From: JBBINE01 sp037444025
Lineage (GTDB): Bacteria; Patescibacteriota; Minisyncoccia; UBA6257; HR35
Length of the DNA stretch: 30,094 nucleotides
NCBI GenBank assembly: GCA_037444025.1
Contig: JBBINE010000012.1
Location: 1-30,094 of the forward strand
Direction of reading: 5' to 3'
A program made the position numbers and the translations under genes. Shown piece after piece: positions 7,813 to 14,075 of this stretch. Position 1 is the first letter of the stretch, and every line of letters starts with the position of its first letter. The notes below the pieces were generated by a model, which made no database searches, was not told the origin of the DNA, and saw nothing but the letters and a program-made list of their open reading frames with translations.

Positions 7813-9135
7813 TTATAATTCTACCAGAGGTATTTTTGAAGGAGGTGGTTTTTCGGTAACTGGAAGTCTTTCGATAGTAATTTCTGGAATTACTTCCATG
7901 GGTGGATGAATAAGGGAAGCTAATTCCTCGGTATTAAGGATAAAATTTTTAGCTAAATTTATTTGACGAGGTAAATCGGGAAGTCTATAAATGCGAGTAT
8001 AAAAATATTCTATATTTTTCAAAATAAAAACATCAAAATTTTCTAAGGCTAAATATTTTGTTTTTCTTAAAGGTCTTCTAACTTTGGTTATGGGTAAAAC
8101 AAGGAAACTATTACCTTCTTCACTGTTAAAGTTTTTAAATACGCTTATTATCAAAGAAATAGCGCTATCTCTTTTTAGGGGATAGATATCGTGAGTAGCC
8201 AAATAAAAAGTTCTGATATTACATAAGAAACCTAATTTTCTAATTTTACTTTGAATAAGTTCTACACTTTTTCGTTCCAAGGGAGTCAGTTTTTGTATAT
8301 TAAATTCATTTTCTTTCTTTTCGGCGCTTTTCCAAGAGATAGGTTTAAAGGGAGCTATTAAAAGATTTTTAATAAATTCGCCGATTTCTTCCTGAAGAGT
8401 TATTTCTTTGGCTTCTTCTTTTTTTATTATTTTATTTATTAATTTTTGACCACGTTCTACCCATTTTTTTCCATTTTCTTTATCTTCACTGGAAACAGGA
8501 AGAATAAAAATTTGAAATACTATCCATTCTTTGTCTGAAATCTGGTGAGCTCCTTCAGAAAAGGTACTCAAAGAATCTATTTGTTGCTCTTTAGGCAATT
8601 TTTCTGTATCGAGATAGGTTTTGATGGGATAGCTATCCTCTTTTTCTAAAACAACGTTAAAAATATCAACATCAAACAAAGAATTCGGAGTTCTAAAAGG
8701 CAGTACTTTTAAAGGATCTTCACTGTCAACTAATTTTATTTCGGAATAGTGAATATAAAATCTGCTTTTAACAAAATCTTTTAGCTCAGCAGGAAAACGA
8801 AGATAAAATTTTAATTTACTATTATGGGCAATAAGCAAAAAACAAAAGCTTGGAGGAATAAAACCATTAATATTTTTGTTCCACCATGTCCAATCAGTGC
8901 TGGGGTCGGCAGCAATAGTATGAAGAGCACTAAAAATATCTTCCATGGCTCTCGGTGTTTTAGTGATTCCAGGAGGAAAAATTATTTCCATAAAAGACCA
9001 CTTCATTTTTCGACGATAGTCCATTTTTTTTCCATCACGAAATTTCTCCCACCATATTTGTAAAAGCAAAGAAGGTAAAATCAACCACCAAAAATCAAAG
9101 ATAAATTTTACTACGAAAGAAATAGGATCAATCAT
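7813..9135 (-). CDS. Membrane-anchored protein of unknown function, partner of the TraG-like ATPase
   Basis: This 440-residue protein begins with one strong hydrophobic helix (about residues 6-28, FVVKFIFDFWWLILPSLLL), followed by positive residues (WWEKFRDGKKMDYRRKMKW), so the long remainder is probably cytoplasmic. The segment WSFMEIIFPPGITKTPRAME and the alternating beta/alpha pattern after it look like a structured soluble domain; a Pro-rich end (EKPPPSKIPLVEL) closes it. I recall similar genes lying beside TraG-like ATPases in these bacteria but cannot name a characterised family. Its start overlaps the upstream gene's stop (ATGA) and the ATPase follows 7 bases after its stop, suggesting a stoichiometric complex in which this protein supplies the membrane anchor the ATPase lacks. 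That role is inference. Confidence 0.75.
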   Translation of the reverse strand: MIDPISFVVKFIFDFWWLILPSLLLQIWWEKFRDGKKMDYRRKMKWSFMEIIFPPGITKTPRAMEDIFSALHTIAADPSTDWTWWNKNINGFIPPSFCFLLIAHNSKLKFYLRFPAELKDFVKSRFYIHYSEIKLVDSEDPLKVLPFRTPNSLFDVDIFNVVLEKEDSYPIKTYLDTEKLPKEQQIDSLSTFSEGAHQISDKEWIVFQIFILPVSSEDKENGKKWVERGQKLINKIIKKEEAKEITLQEEIGEFIKNLLIAPFKPISWKSAEKKENEFNIQKLTPLERKSVELIQSKIRKLGFLCNIRTFYLATHDIYPLKRDSAISLIISVFKNFNSEEGNSFLVLPITKVRRPLRKTKYLALENFDVFILKNIEYFYTRIYRLPDLPRQINLAKNFILNTEELASLIHPPMEVIPEITIERLPVTEKPPPSKIPLVEL

Positions 9136-10202
9136 TCTTTAAAAATTAAATAATTGTCTTTAACTTCCACTTTTTTTTTGATTTCTCGAAGATAAACATA
9201 AAAAGAAGATTTTTTGATGTTTCGATGTTGACTAATAAATTTCCATAGTTCTTCTCTAGTTACCCTTTTTCTTTCTTGTAAAAATTTAAACATTAACCAC
9301 TTAGCTGGACCATCTATTAAACCCCACTCTCTTAAAGCATAAACCCCTCTACCTACAAGAACAAAATCTTTATTCCTTATCAGTTCATTTTTGATTGACT
9401 CTATATTATAATTCCTTTTCCAAGGACTAGGCATGAGTTCATCTTCTAATTTTTTAATTTCTTCTAATTTTTGATGAATAAGAGAAAAATGAAGCGGTTG
9501 ATTCGTTTGTTTTAGTATTAAAAATATTTTATGACCTAAACTTTTAGGGGATATTAATTTGTTTAATCTGCTCCCCCAAAAATTGAAAGGATTTTTAGCT
9601 GCTATTTTCAAAATTCTAACCAATTCTAAGACATGTTCTTTATCTAAACAATGATTGAAATAATTTTTGATTATTTTCGATTGAACTATGGCTATCAGCT
9701 CTTCTTCACTGTAATGTTTATGGCTATTTTGATAGAGGTAAGTATATAGTTTTTCTAATAAATTTTTAGCTAGAAGATAATCATTTTTTTCTTTGGCATA
9801 GAAACTGTAAAAAAAATTATTTTCAGGCTGATAAATAAAAACTCCTAAGACTTCTAAAAAAAATTTAAAAATTCTTACTTCTTCATCTTCGAAATTAAAC
9901 TCATTTTTAATCTTTATTAGGAAAAAGGATTCTTTTTTTATTCCTAGGGGCGAAAAAAAATCTTTGCTTCTTTCCAAAATATTTTTGATTTGAGGAGTGT
10001 TAAAATCATTCTTTAGATAAGAATAAATCTTTCTTAATGACTGATTTTGTATTTGCCTTATTCTTTCTCGACTTAGATTATATTTTTTACTTAAAGAATT
10101 AAGAGTTTCCTTGTTTCCTAAAATTCCACTTTTTCTCAAAACTATATCTTGTTCTCTCGGTGTTAAATTTTTTAAACTCTGTTCTAGAATTTCTTTAAGC
10201 AT
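9132..10202 (-). CDS. Sigma-region-4-like HTH protein with C-terminal HARE-like winged helix
   Basis: The first 60 residues look like sigma-70 region 4: LTPREQDIVLRKSG, then SLSKKYNLSRERIRQIQNQSLRKI, with the same RERxRQI recognition-helix pattern as RpoD in this operon. No regions 2 or 3 are present, so it cannot be a full sigma factor. The middle is helical and charged. Near the C-terminus, FLILKQTNQPLHFSLIHQK followed by KNELIRNKDFVLVGRGVYAL resembles the HARE-HTH (RpoE-delta-like) domain, usually found in proteins linking RNA polymerase or DNA with regulators. The likely role is a transcription regulator that contacts RNA polymerase or -35 DNA. It is the first gene of the six-gene operon and overlaps the next by 4 bases. 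Domain calls rest on motif pattern only. Confidence 0.72.
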   Translation of the reverse strand: MLKEILEQSLKNLTPREQDIVLRKSGILGNKETLNSLSKKYNLSRERIRQIQNQSLRKIYSYLKNDFNTPQIKNILERSKDFFSPLGIKKESFFLIKIKNEFNFEDEEVRIFKFFLEVLGVFIYQPENNFFYSFYAKEKNDYLLAKNLLEKLYTYLYQNSHKHYSEEELIAIVQSKIIKNYFNHCLDKEHVLELVRILKIAAKNPFNFWGSRLNKLISPKSLGHKIFLILKQTNQPLHFSLIHQKLEEIKKLEDELMPSPWKRNYNIESIKNELIRNKDFVLVGRGVYALREWGLIDGPAKWLMFKFLQERKRVTREELWKFISQHRNIKKSSFYVYLREIKKKVEVKDNYLIFKE

Positions 10203-10215
10203 AATATTTTAATAT

Positions 10216-10242
10216 TTTATAACAAAACCCCCTGGTTATCAA
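10216..10242 (-). promoter_or_regulatory. Candidate promoter of the six-gene dnaG-rpoD operon
   Basis: On the minus strand an extended -10, TGTTATAAA (10224 down to 10216), lies 13 bases before the ATG at 10202, predicting a start near 10209 and a leader of about 7 bases. A TTGATA in the terminator loop (10242-10237) could act as -35, with a short 15-base spacer. The TG of the extended -10 lies within the terminator stem. Confidence 0.45.
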
Positions 10243-10259
10243 TACCAGGGGGTTTTGTT
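10221..10259 (-). terminator. Rho-independent terminator with perfect 15-bp stem
   Basis: The arms AACAAAACCCCCTGG (10221-10235) and CCAGGGGGTTTTGTT (10245-10259) are exact reverse complements around a 9-base loop. The GC block is striking in this A+T-rich DNA, and the U-rich side of the stem works on either strand. It lies 31 bases after the stop of the small membrane protein gene (read on minus), so it most likely ends that transcript before the six-gene operon begins. Confidence 0.88.
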
Positions 10260-10289
10260 CTTATTAATTAATTAAATTAATTTACCTTG

Positions 10290-10532
10290 TTATTGGTTAA
10301 CAGGAACGTTGTTTGTAGGTGTGGTGGGTTCTGGAGAATTAATATTTTCCTCTGGTGGTAATTGAGGAGGTGGTACATTTAATGGAGCTGGAGCATTTTC
10401 TTGATTTTCCATAGGTACAGGAGCGACATTAAGGTTTTGTTGTTTTCTTTGTACAAAAAAGTAAGTCGCTAAACCAAGAACCAATAAAACGACTATAACT
10501 ACTACAATAGTTGTTAAGTTTTTATTTTTCAT
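10290..10532 (-). CDS. Small single-pass membrane protein with Pro-rich tail
   Basis: The 80-residue product starts MKNKNLTT, then has one long hydrophobic helix (TIVVVIVVLLVLGLATYFFV), a basic turn (QRKQQ) and a 50-residue Pro/Asn/Glu-rich tail (for example APAPLNVPPPQLPPEE). This is the layout of a membrane-anchored, disordered extracytoplasmic or cytoplasmic tail; there is no lipobox cysteine. A TTG two codons upstream (10538) is an alternative start, but the ATG is preferred. The gene stands alone between the terminator at 10221-10259 and its own likely promoter in the palindrome at 10588-10612. Function unknown. Such low-complexity proteins are poorly conserved, so the coding call rests on the clear helix, the ATG and the terminator placement. 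Confidence 0.7.
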   Translation of the reverse strand: MKNKNLTTIVVVIVVLLVLGLATYFFVQRKQQNLNVAPVPMENQENAPAPLNVPPPQLPPEENINSPEPTTPTNNVPVNQ

Positions 10533-10587
10533 TTTCAATTTTTTTTATTAAATTTTATTTTAATTTAATAAACTATAAAATTCGACC

Positions 10588-10612
10588 TTATGGTATAATA
10601 ATTTTACCATAA
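10588..10612. promoter_or_regulatory. Palindrome holding two overlapping, opposed extended -10 boxes
   Basis: The arms TTATGGTA (10588-10595) and TACCATAA (10605-10612) flank 9 A/T bases. On plus, TGGTATAAT gives an extended -10 (hexamer 10594-10599); on minus, TGGTAAAAT gives another (hexamer 10606-10601). Predicted starts lie inside each other's boxes, so the small membrane gene at 10290-10532 and the microprotein at 10647 could not be transcribed at once. It may instead be an operator. Confidence 0.45.
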
Positions 10613-10646
10613 TTTAATTAAAAAAACTAAAAGTTTTCAACAATTA

Positions 10647-10772
10647 ATGAGACCTCTTATCTTGTTTATTTCAATTTTATTAATTTCTTTTTTTTATGTT
10701 TGGATTTTTTCTGATCCAACCTTATACGAGCTTATTATTCGTTATTTTTTAAAGATAATTAAAAACACCTAG
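10647..10772 (+). CDS. Possible 41-residue membrane microprotein
   Basis: An ATG at 10647 opens a 41-codon frame ending in TAG at 10770-10772. The product begins MRPLILFISILLISFFYVWI, one convincing transmembrane helix with a positive N-terminus, then FSDPTLYELIIRYFLKIIKN, an amphipathic basic helix. It lies between the extended -10 at 10591-10599 and the grpE promoter, in a region otherwise empty of genes. A/T-rich DNA yields hydrophobic Phe/Ile/Leu frames by chance, so the case is moderate: the helix, a dedicated upstream promoter-like box and a free gap support it. Nothing can be said about function. Confidence 0.4.
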   Translation: MRPLILFISILLISFFYVWIFSDPTLYELIIRYFLKIIKNT

Positions 10773-10785
10773 TCGAAATTAATGC

Positions 10786-10814
10786 CTTGAATTTTTATAT
10801 TTTTATGGTATAAT
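10786..10814 (+). promoter_or_regulatory. grpE promoter, near-leaderless
   Basis: TTGAAT (10786-10791), a 17-base spacer, then TATAAT (10809-10814) preceded by TG, an extended -10. The predicted start at 10821 leaves only 3 bases before the grpE ATG. The 12-mer TTATGGTATAAT (10803-10814) is an exact copy of that at 10588-10599. This is the best-formed promoter in the window. Confidence 0.75.
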
Positions 10815-10823
10815 TAAATAAAG

Positions 10824-11339
10824 ATGGAAAACATTAACGAAGAAAAGGAACTTCCTACTAGCGAAGAAACAATAGAAGAATTGATGGAAAGAATAAAGGC
10901 ACTGGAAGAAGAAAAGGAACAATATGTTGATAATTTGAAAAGGGCCAAAGGTGATGTATTGAAAATGTCTGTTGAGTTTGAGAAAAAAATTCAAGAAATG
11001 GAGGAGATTGCTAATTTTCAAATTGTTTACTATTTGGTTAATGTTTTGGATGCTTTTGAACTCGCTTTTAGTCAATTACCACAAGATCAAATTTTTCAAG
11101 GTTTCTATATGATTTATTCTCAATTAAAAGATATTTTACAAAAATTTGGCCTTGAAGAGATAGATTCAGAAAATAAAAAATTTGATCCCAATTTCCATGA
11201 GGTTATAGCTAGTCAAAAGTGTTCTAAAGAAAATTGTGCCGGAGATGATGATGGTCTTATTGTTGGGTTATTTAGTAAGGGTTATCTTTTTAAAGGTCGA
11301 GTTCTAAGGCCGGCAAGGGTAAAAATTATCAATCACTAA
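10824..11339 (+). CDS. grpE: Nucleotide exchange factor GrpE
   Basis: Releases ADP from DnaK to restart its chaperone cycle. The 171-residue protein has the family's layout: an acidic N-terminus, a long coiled-coil helix (about residues 15-65, ELMERIKALEEEKEQYVDN), the four-helix segment (LVNVLDAFELAF, GFYMIYSQLKDILQKFGLEEI) and the C-terminal beta domain (FDPNFHEVIA, GLFSKGYLFKGRVLRPARVKI), which inserts into the DnaK nucleotide cleft. It is first in the chaperone block grpE-dnaK-dnaJ, with no hrcA in front. The ATG was chosen because it begins the acidic tail and sits 9 bases after a TATAAT. Confidence 0.93.
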   Translation: MENINEEKELPTSEETIEELMERIKALEEEKEQYVDNLKRAKGDVLKMSVEFEKKIQEMEEIANFQIVYYLVNVLDAFELAFSQLPQDQIFQGFYMIYSQLKDILQKFGLEEIDSENKKFDPNFHEVIASQKCSKENCAGDDDGLIVGLFSKGYLFKGRVLRPARVKIINH

Positions 11340-11384
11340 AATAACTAAAATAAATACTAAAAAAATTAAATTATTTACCTTATT

Positions 11385-11425
11385 CCAGTTAACAACTTGA
11401 TTTATCGTTACAGTTGTTTAACTGG
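11385..11425 (+). promoter_or_regulatory. Inverted repeat just upstream of dnaK
   Basis: CCAGTTAACAAC (11385-11396) and GTTGTTTAACTGG (11413-11425) pair as a 12-bp stem with one bulged T and a 16-base loop, ending 10 bases before the dnaK ATG. The sequence is not the HrcA-bound CIRCE element. It could be a repressor operator or an mRNA hairpin that melts on heating; no T-run follows, so it is not a terminator. Confidence 0.5.
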
Positions 11426-11435
11426 ATTTTTAAAC

Positions 11436-13265
11436 ATGGGAAGAATAATAGGCATCGATTTAGGAACCACAAATTCGGTAGCAGCAGTGGTAGTTGCTGG
11501 AATTCCTAAGGTGTTAGAAAATAGAGAAGGATCAAGAATTACACCCTCAGTTGTTGCTCTTTCTAAATCAGGAGAAAGATTAGTAGGAATTTTAGCCAAA
11601 AGACAAGCAGTAGCTAATCCTAAAAATACAATTTTTTCAGTTAAAAGATTGATTGGTAGAAGGTTTACTGATGAGGAGGTTCAAAGTGCTAAAAAAATAC
11701 TTCCTTATGAAATTAGAGAAAGCTCCAACCAAGGAATAGAAGTTAAAATGGGAGAAAAATGGTATACACCAGAAGAAATTTCAGCTATGATTCTACAAAA
11801 AATAAAAATAGATGTTGAAGAAAAATTAGGCGAGGAAATTAAAGAAGCGGTTATTACTTGTCCAGCATATTTTAATGATTCACAAAGAGCTGCTACTAAG
11901 GCTGCAGGTGAAATTGCTGGGTTAGAGGTTAAAAGAATTTTACCAGAACCAACTGCTGCTGCTTTAGCTTATGGTTTAGATAAAAATACGAATGCTAAGA
12001 TTTTAGTTTATGATTTTGGAGGTGGAACTTTCGATGTTTCTATTTTAGAGGTGGGGGATAATGTAATTGAAACTAAGGGAATAGGTGGCGATACCTTTTT
12101 AGGAGGAGACGACTTTGATCAAAGAATAATAGAGTTTCTTATTGAGTGGTATAAAAAAGAAGAAGGAGTTGATTTAAGTCAAGATATTTTAGCTTTACAA
12201 AGATTAAAAGAATCAGCTGAAAGAGCTAAACAAGAACTTTCAACTTTATATGAAACCGAAATCAATTTGCCTTTTATAACATCGACACCCGAGGGTCCAA
12301 AGCATCTTTACTATAAAATGAGCAGGGGAGAATTAGAAGAGTTAACACGAGATTTAGTTGAAAAATCAATAGAAATTGTTAAGAAAACCTTAGATGAAGT
12401 TGGGTTAAAACCAGGAGATATTGATGATATAGTTTTAGTTGGAGGACAAACAAGAATGCCTTTAATACAACAAAAAGTAAAAGAATTTTTTAACAAAGAA
12501 CCAAGAAAAGATATTAATCCAGATGAAGTTGTAGCTATTGGAGCAGCTATTCAAGCAGGTATTTTACAAGGGGAGATAAGAGAAATTTTATTACTTGATG
12601 TGGTTCCTTTAACTTTAGCTATTGAAACTTTGGGTGGTATTGCTCATCCTATGATACCCAAAAATACTCCCGTGCCTTTTCAAAAGAAAGAGATTTTTAC
12701 CACAGCTGCTGATAATCAAACGGCAGTAGAGATTCATGTAGTTCAAGGAGAAAGACCTATGGCTCAAGATAATAAAACATTAGCTAGATTTATTTTAGAT
12801 GGAATACCTCCAGCTCCACGAGGTATGCCACAAATAGAGGTTTCTTTTGATATTGATCAGAATGGTATTTTAACTGTCACAGCAGTAGATAAAGCTAGCA
12901 ATAAAAGTCAAAGTGTAAAAATAAGCAATTCTGTTAATTTATCCAAAGAAGAAATCGAGAGAATGAAGAAAGAATCAGAAGAATTTGCTGCTCAAGATCT
13001 TCAAAAAAGAAAATTAGCTGAAAGTAAAAATCAAGCTGAGAATTTGATATATCAAGCAAGAAAAATTTTAAACGAATATAAAGAAAAAATACCAGAAAAT
13101 CTTAAAGCAGAAATAGAAAGCAAGATTAGAGAATTAGAAGAAAAAAAAGATAAAGCTACTAATGTTGAAGAAATTGATACTAAAATTAAAGAATTAAGTA
13201 ATTTACTATCCCAGATAGGGAGAAGTTTTTATACTCAAGGTGATTCTGCTCAAACTAATCTCTAA
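11436..13265 (+). CDS. dnaK: Hsp70 chaperone DnaK
   Basis: ATP-driven chaperone that binds exposed hydrophobic segments of client proteins with GrpE and a J protein. The ATPase domain shows GIDLGTTNS (phosphate 1), VYDFGGGTFDVSIL (phosphate 2) and VLVGGQTRMPLIQ (adenosine site); the interdomain linker is LLLDVVPLTL, followed by the beta-sandwich (ERPMAQDNKTL, GIPPAPRGMPQIEV, FDIDQNGILTVTA) and the helical lid. The 609-residue form starting at ATG 11436 (MGRIIGIDLGTTNS) matches the family; the frame extends 13 codons further to a TTG at 11397, but that lies in the leader hairpin loop. The lid ends in GDSAQTNL, shorter than the acidic tail of E. coli DnaK. It stands 96 bases after grpE. Confidence 0.96.
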   Translation: MGRIIGIDLGTTNSVAAVVVAGIPKVLENREGSRITPSVVALSKSGERLVGILAKRQAVANPKNTIFSVKRLIGRRFTDEEVQSAKKILPYEIRESSNQGIEVKMGEKWYTPEEISAMILQKIKIDVEEKLGEEIKEAVITCPAYFNDSQRAATKAAGEIAGLEVKRILPEPTAAALAYGLDKNTNAKILVYDFGGGTFDVSILEVGDNVIETKGIGGDTFLGGDDFDQRIIEFLIEWYKKEEGVDLSQDILALQRLKESAERAKQELSTLYETEINLPFITSTPEGPKHLYYKMSRGELEELTRDLVEKSIEIVKKTLDEVGLKPGDIDDIVLVGGQTRMPLIQQKVKEFFNKEPRKDINPDEVVAIGAAIQAGILQGEIREILLLDVVPLTLAIETLGGIAHPMIPKNTPVPFQKKEIFTTAADNQTAVEIHVVQGERPMAQDNKTLARFILDGIPPAPRGMPQIEVSFDIDQNGILTVTAVDKASNKSQSVKISNSVNLSKEEIERMKKESEEFAAQDLQKRKLAESKNQAENLIYQARKILNEYKEKIPENLKAEIESKIRELEEKKDKATNVEEIDTKIKELSNLLSQIGRSFYTQGDSAQTNL

Positions 13266-13281
13266 TTAAAAAACAAAGAGA

Positions 13282-13290
13282 TGTTATAAT
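13282..13290 (+). promoter_or_regulatory. Extended -10 of the J-domain gene, leaderless placement
   Basis: TGTTATAAT ends 7 bases before the ATG at 13298, the same spacing as at pgk, predicting a start at 13297. It lies in the 32-base gap after dnaK, so dnaJ and rpsT can be made independently of dnaK. No good -35 is visible. Confidence 0.6.
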
Positions 13291-13297
13291 TTAAACT

Positions 13298-13807
13298 ATG
13301 GATGATTATTATCAAATTTTAGGTGTTCCTGAAAATGCTGATGAAGAGACTATTAAAAAAGCTTTTAGAGAATTAGCTAAAAAGTATCACCCTGATAGAC
13401 CAGGTGGTGATGCTGAAAAATTTAAAAAAATAGCTGAAGCCTATAGAGTTCTTTCAGATAAAAAATTAAGACAAGAGTATGACCAAAGAAGAAAATATCA
13501 AGGTGCTTTTACTTTTGATTTTGGTGATCTCGATGATTATGTAAGAAAAACCATTTGGGGCGATGATTTTTTTACTTTATTTGATGATTTTTTTACTATT
13601 TTTTCCCAACCCCAAAGAAATTCTAGATATAAAGAAACTGTTTTTGAAATAGAAATAAACCCACTTGATCTTTTACTTGATAATAAGATAGAAATACCTT
13701 TTTTTTATAATAAGGATAAAATCATTTTAAAAATTAGAAGCAATTTACCCGATCATTTAAAAGAGAAGGTCAAAAAATTAATTAATGATTTAAGAAAAAA
13801 TGCCTAA
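13298..13807 (+). CDS. dnaJ: Short J-domain protein (DnaJ-like, no zinc finger)
   Basis: Stimulates DnaK ATPase activity and delivers clients. The J domain is complete (residues 3-66): YYQILGVPENADEETIKKAFR, KYHPDRPGGD with the essential HPD (31-33), and FKKIAEAYRVLSD. Then comes a Phe/Asp-rich stretch (DDFFTLFDDFFTIF) in place of the Gly/Phe linker. The C-terminal 60 residues (ETVFEIEINPLDLLL and following) recall one beta domain of the substrate-binding region. At 169 residues it lacks the four CxxCxGxG zinc repeats and second beta domain of classical DnaJ (about 370 residues), so it is nearer a class B/C J protein. A full DnaJ may exist elsewhere. Its last 8 bases overlap rpsT. Confidence 0.87.
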   Translation: MDDYYQILGVPENADEETIKKAFRELAKKYHPDRPGGDAEKFKKIAEAYRVLSDKKLRQEYDQRRKYQGAFTFDFGDLDDYVRKTIWGDDFFTLFDDFFTIFSQPQRNSRYKETVFEIEINPLDLLLDNKIEIPFFYNKDKIILKIRSNLPDHLKEKVKKLINDLRKNA

Positions 13808-14075
13808 GAAAAAATCCTCTCAAAAAGCTTTAAGAAGAAGTTTAAAAAGAAGGATTTATAATCTAAGAAGAAAATCTAAAATTAAAAAAGCATCTAAGGA
13901 TTTACTTTCAGCTATTAAACAAAAGAACAAAAATTTAGCTAAAGAAAAATTATCTTTAGTTTACAAACAGCTAGATAAAGCTGGTAAAACCTTTATGCAC
14001 AAGAATAAGGTGGCGAGATTAAAATCTAAGTTTGCTAGAAAGGTTAATAAAATAACAACTTCTGCTGAAGTTTAA
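13800..14075 (+). CDS. rpsT: 30S ribosomal protein bS20
   Basis: A primary 16S rRNA-binding protein of the small subunit. The 91-residue product has the family pattern: a short basic start (MPKKKSSQKALRRSLKRRIYN), three long Lys/Arg-rich helices, AIKQKNKNLAKEKLSLVYKQLDKAG in the middle, and KTFMHKNKVARLKSKFARKVN, which matches the conserved 'G.IHKNxAARxKSRLxxxxN' end of bS20. It overlaps the J-domain gene by 8 bases and so is coupled to it, an unusual pairing of chaperone and ribosomal protein genes. It converges on holA with a 4-base overlap; the rpsT-holA neighbourhood is common in bacteria and supports both names. Confidence 0.92.
   Translation: MPKKKSSQKALRRSLKRRIYNLRRKSKIKKASKDLLSAIKQKNKNLAKEKLSLVYKQLDKAGKTFMHKNKVARLKSKFARKVNKITTSAEV

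Noticed and set aside
11385..11425. CIRCE/HrcA operator in front of dnaK
   Set aside because: The inverted repeat arms (CCAGTTAACAAC) do not match TTAGCACTC-N9-GAGTGCTAA, and no hrcA gene precedes grpE.
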